Made by a program: the position numbers and the translations under genes. A model generated the notes under the pieces. That model searched no databases. It was not told where the DNA came from and saw nothing but the letters and a program-made list of their open reading frames with translations. Below are positions 41,403-49,465 of a DNA stretch of 64,000 nucleotides, piece after piece. Where the stretch lies: positions 186,001 to 250,000 of the forward strand of contig CAZFPB010000002.1 in assembly GCA_964520985.1 (NCBI GenBank), in the 5' to 3' direction. This DNA comes from CAYSGL01 sp964520985 (GTDB lineage Bacteria; Pseudomonadota; Alphaproteobacteria; Micavibrionales; Micavibrionaceae). How positions within the stretch are numbered: the stretch's first letter is position 1; every line of letters begins with the position of its first letter.

Positions 41403-41761
41403 TCCCTATCCCTCAAACCCTTCAACAATTCCATCTGTCGCTTCCCCTGCTCCGACTTCAATAACTGATCACCGTCAACCGACACAACCCCTTCCGTGGA
41501 AACAGATATTGGCGCTACCTCATGAACAACCTGCCACTTAGCTTCCCCATGACGCGCCATCCACCTCACACCAAAATAACTAACAAGCAATCCATATACA
41601 ACAACTATCGCAAACACAACCCCCGATACGATCGATTCCCCATACATCCCACCAATCATATACTCAACCAGATAACGACAATAATAACCACCGACCACTA
41701 ATGCTAATAAAACAATAATCCCACGAACACCACTAAACGTAATCTCACCCTTAACCTTCAT
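41399..41761 (-). CDS. Small membrane protein 4
   Basis: 120 residues from ATG 41761 with GGAGGAAG upstream. Two hydrophobic segments (GIIVLLALVVGGYYC, GVVFAIVVVYGLLVSYF) then a soluble C-terminus. A TTACTAGTAAACAT element lies 44 bp upstream. Confidence 0.75.
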   Translation of the reverse strand: MKVKGEITFSGVRGIIVLLALVVGGYYCRYLVEYMIGGMYGESIVSGVVFAIVVVYGLLVSYFGVRWMARHGEAKWQVVHEVAPISVSTEGVVSVDGDQLLKSEQGKRQMELLKGLRDRE

Positions 41762-41804
41762 TGCACTTCCTCCATTAATAGAACCTACGGTTATTGGAAC
41801 TCCG

Positions 41805-41818
41805 TTACTAGTAAACAT
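41805..41818. repeat. TTACTAGTAAACAT element copy 1
   Basis: 14-mer with an internal palindrome TTACTAGTAA; upstream of leftward membrane gene 41399-41761. Confidence 0.6.
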
Positions 41819-41820
41819 TA

Positions 41821-41979
41821 TCAATCAAGTTCGTATCGCAACACCCAGATTGCAACACAAACAACTACCAATCCAATAATGATTGATACATTCCACGATA
41901 CATGATGCACCAGCGCTTCTGTTAATGCACGTATACCTAACACTATTGATATTATTATCTGTAACTTGTTGTCCGACAT
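41821..41979 (-). CDS. Small membrane protein 5
   Basis: 52 residues, one clear C-terminal span (SIIIGLVVVCVAIWVL). AAGAGAA upstream. First gene of the leftward cluster. Confidence 0.6.
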   Translation of the reverse strand: MSDNKLQIIISIVLGIRALTEALVHHVSWNVSIIIGLVVVCVAIWVLRYELD

Positions 41980-42097
41980 TTAATGTATTCTCTTATGGGA
42001 ACATTATTGTAACTATTTGGGATCATCATAGGTCAAGATGACATGCTACCGCTTATTTGCACTAGTGCGTATTATACGCTAATGGGATCTTGTACGA

Positions 42098-42110
42098 TTA
42101 CTAGTAAACA
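42098..42110. repeat. TTACTAGTAAACA element copy 2
   Basis: 13 of 14 bases; inside the non-coding region. Confidence 0.6.
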
Positions 42111-42330
42111 CGCATCTCACTATTGTAAATTATCATCGAAATCTATATGTCGATTGTTAATTGCTATTATGCAGAACATAGCAATTAACCCCCATAAAAT
42201 GCATAGGTTGATAGTGATACACTATTGATTATGATATAGCGATGATTGTGCGGATAATGATAGAAATTATCGATCGATACATTATGCGTATTGGGGAACA
42301 GTGGAAAGATAAAAAACAGTTCGTTTGAGT

Positions 42331-42344
42331 TTACTAGTAAACAT
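42331..42344. repeat. TTACTAGTAAACAT element copy 3
   Basis: Exact 14-mer, flanked by TTTTGACC; inside the non-coding region. Confidence 0.6.
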
Positions 42345-42767
42345 TTTGACCAAACACAACCAAAATTTATTTGGTCACAACAGCTGGTCAACAGTTGACA
42401 ATAGTGCACAAAGCATGGTACACCCCACATTTTCTGCAGTTATTACTATACAATGGTGACAAAGTCAACATGTATGTCAACTGATTGTGAACAACTATAT
42501 GTCAGTAGTTCATGATAGTATTCCTTAATGAATTGGTTATTACCAATATACACGATATATGGGGGAAGTGTACGATATGATGGGGTAGAAGTCAACAATT
42601 TGGAGTAAAACAGGATGTTTATTGTGTTCAAATTGTTGATTGTCAATGTTAATCGTGTTAACAGTTGACAATTTTGCTAATCGCCTGGGGGGTAATGATA
42701 AGCAATTAGATTAACGGGTAGTTGTAACCTGTTGATTTCAATGGTGTGCATGTTTGTACCTTGAAAA

Positions 42768-42776
42768 TGTGGATAA
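42768..42776 (-). other. DnaA-box-like site
   Basis: TGTGGATAA, the reverse complement of the consensus TTATCCACA, in the candidate origin region. Confidence 0.4.
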
Positions 42777-43047
42777 GTCAACGTGGATAGGAAAAAACTA
42801 TGGACGGAGTGGGTTGGATAGGGAAAGCCTATCAATCCAAATGTCAACAGTTTTTTGCAAAAAAATATTTTGGTGTTGACCTGTTGACATTACCTTTTAA
42901 TTCGTGTATGCAAGTGTGTATCTTCTCCGCAGTTTATGTGACTTTTACATGATATCACAATAGGTAACAAGAGTCAACAGCAAGGTTGTTAAGTCAAACC
43001 TTTTATTGTACAACATTTTCCCTGATTGTGTCAACAGGTCATTTGAT

Positions 43048-43135
43048 ATAACTAAAAGTTATAAAAACTGTGTTGACTTTTGCTTAGCCCGGGGAAATTT
43101 CTGGTGATAATGATTTTACTATAACTTTTAGTTAT
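43048..43135. repeat. Inverted 15-mers
   Basis: ATAACTAAAAGTTAT (43048-43062) and its reverse complement (43121-43135), 58 bp apart, upstream of a strong promoter; operator or hairpin candidate. Confidence 0.5.
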
Positions 43136-43138
43136 ATG

Positions 43139-43167
43139 TTGACATCTTGTGTGTATTTTGGTAAGAT
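43139..43167 (+). promoter_or_regulatory. Strong sigma70-like promoter, start of early region
   Basis: TTGACA, 17 bp ending TGG, TAAGAT, adjacent to the inverted 15-mer. First rightward promoter of the early block. Confidence 0.7.
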
Positions 43168-43215
43168 GTTAATGTGGAGAGAGGTGTTGTCGGTGGGATT
43201 TTCATTGGGGCGGAT

Positions 43216-43252
43216 GCCGTGTTTGTCTCCCCCCGCTTCAGGTGCCATCGCG
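43216..43252. repeat. Intergenic repeat, type A, copy 1
   Basis: Core CCGTGTTTGTCTCC followed by CCCCGCTTCAGGTGCCATCG. Shared with five other intergenic sites. Confidence 0.7.
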
Positions 43253-43360
43253 CTGTTGTTATTGTGAGGTCATTATCTCAAGGAATGTAGTGAAAGTCAA
43301 CGTTGTGTTAGTAGGTCAGATATGAGATGGTGTGGTTATGTAATGCGTGAGGACATTGCC

Positions 43361-43576
43361 ATGTTGGCGGATCGTAAGTTATACAAAAGTGCGTACTGTC
43401 CGATGTATGAATGTTACGTAAATTTGACGGATGTGTATCAGCGTGATGGTGAATGGTTCTATTGTATTCACAATGAAGCTGAAGGGATAGGTGAAGCGAC
43501 GGTTGGCACTAATCGTGTTCACAATTCCATTGTTCGTGAGGATGAGTTGGAACAATTTAGTGAGGATTCAATGTGA
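43361..43576 (+). CDS. Early-region small protein
   Basis: 71 residues from ATG 43361 in the local GCCATG context with GAGG upstream; earlier in-frame ATGs lack such a site. Acidic, YECYVNLTDVYQRDGEWFYC near the centre. Function unknown. Confidence 0.65.
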   Translation: MLADRKLYKSAYCPMYECYVNLTDVYQRDGEWFYCIHNEAEGIGEATVGTNRVHNSIVREDELEQFSEDSM

Positions 43577-43653
43577 GTACACGTATGGTATTATCGGAAA
43601 AAGGGGTGGCTTCTGCTATCTCTTTTTTATTGTTTGTTGGTTGTGTAACAGAC

Positions 43654-43713
43654 AGGCACCCTCCGTGTTTGCCTCGTCCTGATTAAGACCATTGCGTCTT
43701 GTTATTATGAGGT
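43654..43713. repeat. Intergenic repeat, type B, copy 2
   Basis: AGGCACCCTCCGTGTTTGCC, then TCGTCCTG and a second conserved block ATTGCGTCTTGTTATTATGA. Confidence 0.7.
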
Positions 43714-43802
43714 GATTGTACAATACATTGTTGATAAGGTCAACGTTGAATTAGTTGGTCATATCGATGATAGTTGTGTCAAATGATTAAGAGGTCGCTG
43801 CC

Positions 43803-44090
43803 ATGGATATTCATAGCAAATTGGTTGAAGCATTGACGTCTGCTGGGATGACCGATGTTACTGTTGTTGGTATAATTGATCGAGTTGTTGCGTTTGATCG
43901 AATTTTTAGTAATCGTTATTATCAAGTTGCCAAGCATGTAGCGGAACAACTTGGTGGTGAGTTAGAGATGAATGAAAGTGTCAATAAAGACACTGCGTTT
44001 ATTCATTTGGTTGGTGAACACGGTAAGTATTGTTACGTGATTGAGTTTGAGGAAGATGAATTATTCGCTAGTGTGTGGGTAACGGAATGA
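43803..44090 (+). CDS. Early-region small protein
   Basis: 95 residues, GAGG then GCCATGG start. Alpha/beta composition with acidic end (FEEDELFASVWVTE). Function unknown. ATGA overlap with the next gene. Confidence 0.75.
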   Translation: MDIHSKLVEALTSAGMTDVTVVGIIDRVVAFDRIFSNRYYQVAKHVAEQLGGELEMNESVNKDTAFIHLVGEHGKYCYVIEFEEDELFASVWVTE

Positions 44091-44536
44091 TTATAGAAAT
44101 AACGGAAGAGATGTTTGGTGTTTATTGGCCGACTCGTATCTTCAATGGTACGAATGGTGTGCGGATGACGATTCGTGATGCATTGCAGTGTCACGAGATT
44201 CGTGTGCGATTTCTTGAATTGATTGATGAAGGGATTCGGTTTGGTAATTTGAATCATTTTCGTGTATCCAATCTGTTGAAGGAAGCAATCCCGAGTTATT
44301 GGTATCAGTCTCATTATGATGATGGAAGTGTCGTGATATGGGACAAGTCATTCGAAAATGGATGGAAGCTGTTTTCTCATCGCGAAATTATTGAGGCAGG
44401 ATATAAGTGTGTTGATGGTCAATGGATTCATCGTGAATTTGAGCCTGATGATGTTGGGCCGCGTGGTGTCAATCCGGAAGACATGGAAGCGTTTAAACGA
44501 GCATTTGAGTATATGCTTACCAGCAAAATTAATTGA
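44087..44536 (+). CDS. Early-region protein, distant paralog of 44594
   Basis: 149 residues from ATG 44087. The middle (AIPSYWYQSHYDDGSVVIWD, then IIEAGYKCVDGQW) aligns by eye with MPKHWCYMTDHNNIEVYDQD and ALDAGWTFVNYRW of the next gene, so the two are probably old duplicates. Function unknown. Confidence 0.75.
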   Translation: MIIEITEEMFGVYWPTRIFNGTNGVRMTIRDALQCHEIRVRFLELIDEGIRFGNLNHFRVSNLLKEAIPSYWYQSHYDDGSVVIWDKSFENGWKLFSHREIIEAGYKCVDGQWIHREFEPDDVGPRGVNPEDMEAFKRAFEYMLTSKIN

Positions 44537-44561
44537 CCTACACCTGTTATTATGGGAAGGT
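44533..44561 (+). promoter_or_regulatory. Early promoter
   Basis: TTGACC, 17 bp ending TATGG, weak -10 GAAGGT; dyad ACACCT/AGGTGT. Confidence 0.5.
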
Positions 44562-44593
44562 GTCTCTAATGAAACAACAAAGAGATACATGCC

Positions 44594-44962
44594 ATGAACG
44601 GTGCAATCATCGTAACGCCGAAAATGATCAAGCGGTACTTTCCATGCGCTTGCATTTTCGATCTCAAGGCTCGCAAGTATGTTACGATTGATCAAGTGAT
44701 GAATTCGAAGAGTATTATCAACGCGTTTATCTCTGCAATCACAAAATCGATAAATGACATGTGCCTCGATGAAGACGACGTCATTGATGCGATGTTGGAT
44801 AAGATGCCGAAGCATTGGTGTTATATGACTGATCACAACAACATTGAAGTGTACGATCAAGATCGTGGTCGGTATGTGAAGATCAACATTCACAAAGCAC
44901 TTGATGCTGGTTGGACGTTCGTTAATTACCGATGGACTGCTCCCATCAAGAAAAACAAATAA
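44594..44962 (+). CDS. Early-region protein, distant paralog of 44087
   Basis: 122 residues, start in TGCCATG. N-terminal VTPKMIKRYFPCACIFDLKA parallels ITEEMFGVYWPTRIFNGTN of the previous gene. Function unknown. Confidence 0.75.
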   Translation: MNGAIIVTPKMIKRYFPCACIFDLKARKYVTIDQVMNSKSIINAFISAITKSINDMCLDEDDVIDAMLDKMPKHWCYMTDHNNIEVYDQDRGRYVKINIHKALDAGWTFVNYRWTAPIKKNK

Positions 44963-44974
44963 GGAATTGCAATT

Positions 44975-45223
44975 ATGCCACTCGACATTACCAATCCATT
45001 TCCCGAAATGAAAGTGCGGTTGAATGATGACGGGTGGCAACATTGGAATAACCAGAACAAATACGATGTTGATCGTGAACAGGTGTTCAATGTCAAGTAT
45101 GTGTATGAAGGTGGTGTGTGGTTGGAGGCATGGTGGGGTGAGACCTGCATCATGGAGCATTCTCATATTATCGAAGTAGTATGGGATGAGCAAGAAGGTC
45201 ATTACGTCACTAAAACGAGTTGA
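44975..45223 (+). CDS. Early-region small protein
   Basis: 82 residues, Trp-rich (YEGGVWLEAWWGETC). AAGGAAT upstream. Function unknown; same transcript as 44594. Confidence 0.75.
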   Translation: MPLDITNPFPEMKVRLNDDGWQHWNNQNKYDVDREQVFNVKYVYEGGVWLEAWWGETCIMEHSHIIEVVWDEQEGHYVTKTS

Positions 45224-45248
45224 CCTTCATGTGGGTATTAGGGATGAT
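45220..45248 (+). promoter_or_regulatory. Early promoter
   Basis: TTGACC, 17 bp ending AGG, GATGAT; -35 overlaps the previous stop. Confidence 0.7.
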
Positions 45249-45280
45249 GTCTTCAATTACAAAACAACGAGATTGATGCC

Positions 45281-45640
45281 ATGATCAACCAATTGATGCA
45301 GCATTTTGAACAGATGGGATTTGTTAAAGAAAAATGCGATCTCGTTGAGCGGTGCACCAAAACCTTTGATGGTGTAACGGTTATGGTGTTGTTCTGTGAT
45401 AGTGATCGAACGCTGTTGATGTTTGTGTACGACAACAAAATCGTTCACAAATTCGAAATCAAAGATAAAGAAGTTCTTTCGTTGACTGAACCACAAATCG
45501 TTCGAATGACCGAAGTTGCATTCCTCAAGAAGTTGAAAGTTGATGGGCATGAACTTGCCATCAAGTCGCATCGAGAACAACTGTCCAAAGACAAGAAAGA
45601 ATTCAAGAAACAATTCGCGAACATCATAAAGAACGGGTGA
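45281..45640 (+). CDS. Early-region protein
   Basis: 119 residues, start in TGCCATG. Beta-rich first half, then a charged helical C-terminus (REQLSKDKKEFKKQF). Function unknown. Confidence 0.8.
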   Translation: MINQLMQHFEQMGFVKEKCDLVERCTKTFDGVTVMVLFCDSDRTLLMFVYDNKIVHKFEIKDKEVLSLTEPQIVRMTEVAFLKKLKVDGHELAIKSHREQLSKDKKEFKKQFANIIKNG

Positions 45641-45644
45641 TGCC

Positions 45645-45848
45645 ATGAAAATTCAAAAATGTACCTTCAAACGTACCAAAGGCGGCAAGTGGGAAATGGG
45701 GATTGCGTGGCTGACTCCAACTTCTTCGTTTGGGATGTCCAGCGTTGACTTCTTCGTTGACATGAAGGGCGAACGTCAAGGTGACATCTACGACTACAAC
45801 TTGATTGACACTCCCCTTTCCCATATCGATATGGATTATGGTGGTTGA
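45645..45848 (+). CDS. Early-region small protein
   Basis: 67 residues beginning MKIQKCTFKRTKGGKWEMGI, ending DIDMDYGG. Function unknown; coupled to the gene before. Confidence 0.75.
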   Translation: MKIQKCTFKRTKGGKWEMGIAWLTPTSSFGMSSVDFFVDMKGERQGDIYDYNLIDTPLSHIDMDYGG

Positions 45849-45849
45849 G

Positions 45850-45878
45850 TTGACCTGATCGCTGGGTTGTGGTAATAT
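45850..45878 (+). promoter_or_regulatory. Early promoter
   Basis: TTGACC, 17 bp ending TGG, TAATAT. Confidence 0.75.
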
Positions 45879-45913
45879 GACCTCATGTTCAAACAACAAG
45901 AGAGATTGCTGCC

Positions 45914-46582
45914 ATGACCCGCGTAAACAAAAGCATTTTGACGGAAGCGCAACTCAACGCGATTGCGGATGTGTTGGAAGCGCATGGGATTGATAGCCCG
46001 TATGCTACCAACTACGATGTCACTCTTGGCGTAGATGAAAAAGGCCGTAAGATTCATCCTGACAAGATCGATTCAGTTGATTTGTCTGGATTGGACCTTG
46101 CTGATATGTGGAAAACGGATGTTCATGCCATTTTGGGCGAACGTCGACATGCAAAATGGAAAGCTGGTATTCGTGAGAAGTATGCAGCTGTACAAAATGA
46201 GCATATTCGTGCTTACTTGCTGAAAGCGTTCGATGATAACGAATATCGTGGGTGGCGTGAACCGGAAGTGACCAGTTTGACTGGTCTTCGTGGTCGTGAT
46301 ACTGCACCGAAATATAAGCCTGTTGGTGATTGTGGTGCAAAGCTGAAATTGAGTGAAGCTGTGGCATTCGCGTACGAACAGCAATCGTATGCAGATCACA
46401 GTTTCTTTGTGGTTCCGTTTGACGGTGAAGTGAAAGATCGTGAAGTTGCATTGAAGAATTTGAGGCTGTTGGCTGCGAGCTGGCGGACCCATACGGGTTG
46501 GGCTGGTAGTGGTTCTGATTGGTCTGTTTCGCTGGTTGATAACGTGGTGATTCTGGAATGCAGATCATCTATCAGCGACTAA
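45914..46582 (+). CDS. Early-region protein, 222 residues
   Basis: One of the largest proteins of the early block. Helical N-terminal half with RHAKWKAGIREKYAAVQNEH, C-terminal half ending VSLVDNVVILECRSS. No family recognised. Followed by a tagged terminator. Confidence 0.8.
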   Translation: MTRVNKSILTEAQLNAIADVLEAHGIDSPYATNYDVTLGVDEKGRKIHPDKIDSVDLSGLDLADMWKTDVHAILGERRHAKWKAGIREKYAAVQNEHIRAYLLKAFDDNEYRGWREPEVTSLTGLRGRDTAPKYKPVGDCGAKLKLSEAVAFAYEQQSYADHSFFVVPFDGEVKDREVALKNLRLLAASWRTHTGWAGSGSDWSVSLVDNVVILECRSSISD

Positions 46583-46591
46583 AGAATTAAC

Positions 46592-46628
46592 ATGGCACTT
46601 AGGGGGAACGTTGTTCCCCCTCTTTTTA
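46592..46628 (+). terminator. Terminator with ATGGCACTT tag
   Basis: Tag ATGGCACTT directly before stem GGGGGAAC/GTTCCCCC and a T-run. Confidence 0.85.
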
Positions 46629-46650
46629 TGTCATTAGTAGCTGGAATAAC

Positions 46651-46695
46651 AGGCACCCTCCGTGTTTGTCTCCCCCCGCTTCAGGTGCCATAGCG
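46651..46695. repeat. Intergenic repeat, type A, copy 3
   Basis: AGGCACCCTCCGTGTTTGTC then the type A end CTTCAGGTGCCAT; ends GGCACC/GGTGCC can pair. Confidence 0.7.
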
Positions 46696-46718
46696 TGAGG
46701 TCATATTAACATATGATT

Positions 46719-46743
46719 AAGGGATGGTCAACTACCATCCCTT
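46719..46743. terminator. Terminator-like hairpin between convergent genes
   Basis: AAGGGATGGT-CAACT-ACCATCCCTT, weak T content. Confidence 0.5.
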
Positions 46744-46753
46744 ATCCTGGTTA

Positions 46754-47056
46754 TTACATCATTGAAGTGTCGTAGAATGCGTAGATTTCCGTAAATGTTA
46801 ACCATTCTATCACTATGAAACCGACGAACCCATTCAAACTAACGAATTCATTGAGCTCGAGTTCCTCAATCTTTTCACGGTAAGCATCCGAATCAGTGTT
46901 CAATTTGGATGGGTCACTATCACCATCAACATCTTTGATGAAAGCGAGTGCACCATCCTCCAGAGAAACCTGCTCACTGGTTTTGAAAGAACCAATCATG
47001 CCGATGTGATCGCTTTCCCAATTGCCGTTATTCGAAGCTACGATGATAACTGACAT
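46754..47056 (-). CDS. Leftward small protein in the early block
   Basis: 100 residues, GAGGAAAAAGAGCC before the ATG. Acidic middle (KDVDGDSDPSKLNTDSD), hydrophobic C-terminal part. No family recognised. Opposite orientation to its neighbours. Confidence 0.75.
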   Translation of the reverse strand: MSVIIVASNNGNWESDHIGMIGSFKTSEQVSLEDGALAFIKDVDGDSDPSKLNTDSDAYREKIEELELNEFVSLNGFVGFIVIEWLTFTEIYAFYDTSMM

Positions 47057-47116
47057 GGCTCTTTTTCCTCATTGTTGTTGAGGTTATTTTACAATAATCG
47101 TGAGGATGGTCAACCG

Positions 47117-47145
47117 TTGGTTCTATTACTGGGATATGGTATAAT
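47117..47145 (+). promoter_or_regulatory. Early promoter, consensus -10
   Basis: TTGGTT, 17 bp ending ATGG, perfect TATAAT. This copy fixes the -10 position for the weaker GATNNT copies. Confidence 0.8.
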
Positions 47146-47175
47146 CGATCGTAAATCAACAATGAGAAAATAAAC

Positions 47176-47373
47176 ATGTGCCGCGAATTGAAGCTGATCG
47201 ACTTTGATGGTTATCCGCTGTCCAATCTCCCCGTTGACGGATTGAATGATGCTCAACTGCTTCAAAAACGAATTGAAGTTGCTGATGCATATAACATGCG
47301 AAATGGTGATGGTTACTTCCAATTGTTGGAAGATGGTAAGATCATCAACAAGCTTGAAATTCCGTTACATTAA
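47176..47373 (+). CDS. Early-region small protein
   Basis: 65 residues, MCRELKLIDFDGYPLSN at the start. AATGAGAAA upstream. Function unknown. Confidence 0.75.
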   Translation: MCRELKLIDFDGYPLSNLPVDGLNDAQLLQKRIEVADAYNMRNGDGYFQLLEDGKIINKLEIPLH

Positions 47374-47384
47374 AGGTATGTGCC

Positions 47385-47720
47385 ATGAGTCAATTTAATC
47401 GTGTCGTTGAGTTGTTGAAACGCAATAATGTAGTTGATACGACCGACTACGACAAGGATTTACGTTTCCAATGTGTTCATCTCAGTATTCCTTTCTCGGT
47501 GGTTAATCAGGATGAAGGGATTGAGGTGCTTGCATATGAGCCAGGCGTATATGCTCATTTGATCGACAGGCTCAACGTCAGGTATGACATCATCAGATCC
47601 AATTTCTCTTTTACCAATGATGAAATTGGAAAAATGTCTGATGGTCGAATCATGGGAATGTTTGATCGTCTTGCAAATCTGGTGATGACGTGGGACAAAA
47701 TACGTAAGGATATGCGTTGA
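47385..47720 (+). CDS. Early-region protein
   Basis: 111 residues, start in TGCCATG with AAAGG upstream. Helical C-terminus. Function unknown. Confidence 0.75.
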   Translation: MSQFNRVVELLKRNNVVDTTDYDKDLRFQCVHLSIPFSVVNQDEGIEVLAYEPGVYAHLIDRLNVRYDIIRSNFSFTNDEIGKMSDGRIMGMFDRLANLVMTWDKIRKDMR

Positions 47721-47811
47721 CATCACCCAGCAGTTAATGGAATATGTAGTCATCCGTTGGGCGAACTGAAAAGTTAAACCAATAGACTCTTGCAAGAGGA
47801 CTGGCCTTGTA

Positions 47812-47970
47812 ATGAGTGACGGATTTGATCCTGCCAGCGACCTAGCAGAGAAGCCCGCCCTGGGTGACGTTGAAGCGATGATGGTCGGTGACTTGGCGGT
47901 GGAAAGCAACCGCCATACTTTTTCTGTTGAAGATGCTAGGAACATTATTGAAGATTTGGTGAATCATTAG
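47812..47970 (+). CDS. 52-residue acidic protein
   Basis: Encodes MSDGFDPASDLAEKPALGD and continues to ARNIIEDLVNH, stop TAG. AAGAGG (inside palindrome CTCTTGCAAGAG) is 12 nt upstream. It sits between two structured segments. Function unknown. Confidence 0.5.
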   Translation: MSDGFDPASDLAEKPALGDVEAMMVGDLAVESNRHTFSVEDARNIIEDLVNH

Positions 47971-48136
47971 GACAATATGATTGCACCCTAAGTGTTCTAG
48001 CATAGTCCTCTTCGACGATAGTTATGTGGTAGGGTGCAACTTAGGTTGGTGAGAATGATACGGCGGCTCTCGTAACCAACTCCTTCAATGGATATCCGCC
48101 GTTAGTCCCCTAGTACTCTTTATTGGAGATGGTAAG
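47971..48136 (+). ncRNA. Structured RNA or long leader with predicted pseudoknot
   Basis: Ten-bp helix TTGCACCCTA/TAGGGTGCAA (47981-47990, 48030-48039). Then GTTGGT/ACCAAC (48045-48050, 48075-48080) whose loop holds ACGGCGG (48060-48066), which can pair with CCGCCGT (48096-48102), an H-type pseudoknot. It lies directly upstream of the gene at 48137. Could be a cis-regulatory RNA. No known class recognised. Confidence 0.45.
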
Positions 48137-48355
48137 ATGACTGCTGTCAATCCGGTTAAAATGGCATTGGATCACGTTCGCAAAAGCCATCCTGATGTCA
48201 CGATGGTTGTGTTCAATCAATTCGGCGACTGGTGTTTCATGAACGATGAGTTCGAAACTCCCGAATTTGATGCCAACATCGATACCAATCTGTTGCGAGC
48301 GGCAGCATCGTACGTTCCGGAAACTCCTTCAATGTATCATTACGCATTGTTCTGA
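48137..48355 (+). CDS. Early-region small protein
   Basis: 72 residues, TTGGAGATGG upstream. Contains VVFNQFGDWCFMNDEF and a C-terminal ETPSMYHYALF. Function unknown; may be controlled by the preceding structured segment. Confidence 0.75.
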   Translation: MTAVNPVKMALDHVRKSHPDVTMVVFNQFGDWCFMNDEFETPEFDANIDTNLLRAAASYVPETPSMYHYALF

Positions 48356-48365
48356 ACCAGTTTTA

Positions 48366-48401
48366 CATGGCACTTGAGCGACCTTCGTGGTCGCTTTTTT
48401 T
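48366..48401 (+). terminator. Terminator with ATGGCACTT tag
   Basis: ATGGCACTT then AGCGACC/GGTCGCT and seven T. Confidence 0.9.
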
Positions 48402-48406
48402 GCCTG

Positions 48407-48435
48407 TTGATTGTGTAGGTCAAATTGAAGATAAT
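48407..48435 (+). promoter_or_regulatory. Early promoter
   Basis: TTGATT, 17 bp, GATAAT. Confidence 0.75.
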
Positions 48436-48469
48436 GTCTGCACAAACGCACAACAAAAGGTAACTTGCC

Positions 48470-48886
48470 ATGAACGTCATCATGTTATCCAGTAAGCAAC
48501 AAGACAAATTTGATCAATTGTATCAGCAAGTGGTCAAGCATGGAAAGAGTATTGGTTTTAAGATGGAAAAGACTTACAGTGGTTTAGTTGCTCCTGGCAA
48601 TTGGTTTGGAAAGTTGTCGCAGTGTGTGTATTTGACCATTACTCCTGTGAACTATGGGGTCAGCGACAAAATCAATATTACCATCAGAGTGTCAATGGAA
48701 TCACGTGACAACTATCACGAACAAATCAAACCTATCACCACCAATAAATTTTTAAAGCTGACCAAAGAAAACATGTCCGAGTGGGTTGAGCAATTGAAAC
48801 ATCAATTTCAAGAAGTCAACAAGTTACAAAAACAAATTGAAAAACACGAAATTGAATTGGATCGCGTATTCAAAACAGGACCGTAA
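48470..48886 (+). CDS. SIGF family protein 1
   Basis: 138 residues. KHGKSIGFKM near the N-terminus, a beta-rich core and KFLKLTKENMSEWVEQL are shared with proteins at 49466 and 52398; C-terminal coiled-coil helix. Function unknown. Confidence 0.8.
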   Translation: MNVIMLSSKQQDKFDQLYQQVVKHGKSIGFKMEKTYSGLVAPGNWFGKLSQCVYLTITPVNYGVSDKINITIRVSMESRDNYHEQIKPITTNKFLKLTKENMSEWVEQLKHQFQEVNKLQKQIEKHEIELDRVFKTGP

Positions 48887-48890
48887 TCAG

Positions 48891-48919
48891 TTGACCTACT
48901 AGGTCAATCTGTTGATAAT
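48891..48919 (+). promoter_or_regulatory. Early promoter
   Basis: TTGACC, 17 bp, GATAAT. The leader to the next start is nearly identical to that of the preceding gene. Confidence 0.75.
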
Positions 48920-48953
48920 GTCTACACAAACATACAACAAAAGGTAATTTGCC

Positions 48954-49397
48954 ATGAACGACAATACTTACGTACTCGACATCAGCAAATGGCGTTGTGG
49001 TGGTGATGTACTCGGTGACCACAAGTTGGGCCTTGGTTCAACACAGATGTTGAATGAAGAAGGCTATATGTGCTGCTTGGGTCAATGTGCCGCTCAACAA
49101 GGAGTTCCCGAATCAATACTCCTGAACTGTGCCGATCCGTCTGATATCAGCCGCTGCTTGCAAAAAGCGAAAAAGAAAATAGTGTATGATCAAAACATGA
49201 TACATCCGATGCGATGCCCCCCAACGTTGACGAAAGGTAAAGTGTACTATAAGAATTCATCATTTGCAAATGATGCAATGCGGATTAACGACCATCCGAA
49301 ACTCACCACCAAGATGCGTGTTGAAAAACTGCAAGCTCTGTTCGAAAAACATGGCTTCAAATTGGAAATCAACGACCCGAAAAAACAGTTGACCTAG
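48954..49397 (+). CDS. KWRCGG family protein B
   Basis: 147 residues. DISKWRCGGDVLG, MLNEEGYMCCLGQCA and KNSSFANDAMRIND match the protein at 36602-37036, so the two are paralogs placed in different expression regions. Function unknown. Confidence 0.8.
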   Translation: MNDNTYVLDISKWRCGGDVLGDHKLGLGSTQMLNEEGYMCCLGQCAAQQGVPESILLNCADPSDISRCLQKAKKKIVYDQNMIHPMRCPPTLTKGKVYYKNSSFANDAMRINDHPKLTTKMRVEKLQALFEKHGFKLEINDPKKQLT

Positions 49398-49417
49398 TAG
49401 GTCAGATGTGATAAGGT
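49389..49417 (+). promoter_or_regulatory. Weak early promoter
   Basis: TTGACC overlaps the previous stop; -10 is unclear (GATAAG with 15 bp or TAAGGT with 17 bp). Hairpin GGGGT/ACCCC follows. Confidence 0.4.
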
Positions 49418-49465
49418 GGGGTTGTTGAGACGACCCCCAAATCAAAAAAACAGATAGGTGCTGCC

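Larger units (their letters stand above)
41980..43360. other. 1.4-kb non-coding divergent region, candidate replication origin/regulatory region
   Basis: No convincing gene on either strand. It separates leftward membrane genes from the rightward early block. It contains about 20 GTCAAC/GTTGAC motifs (many as CAACAGTTGAC), a perfect DnaA-box-like TGTGGATAA (42768-42776), two TTACTAGTAAACA elements (42098, 42331), two inverted 15-mers and at least one strong promoter. These are origin- or operator-like features, but no function is proven. Confidence 0.5.

Noticed and set aside
42043..42646. Open frames on both strands inside the non-coding region
   Set aside because: No ribosome binding sites, odd composition and no protein-like patterns; they overlap repeated regulatory motifs.
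46020..46568. Long leftward ORF opposite gene 45914-46582
   Set aside because: His/Gln-rich mirror of a well-supported rightward gene with promoter and terminator.
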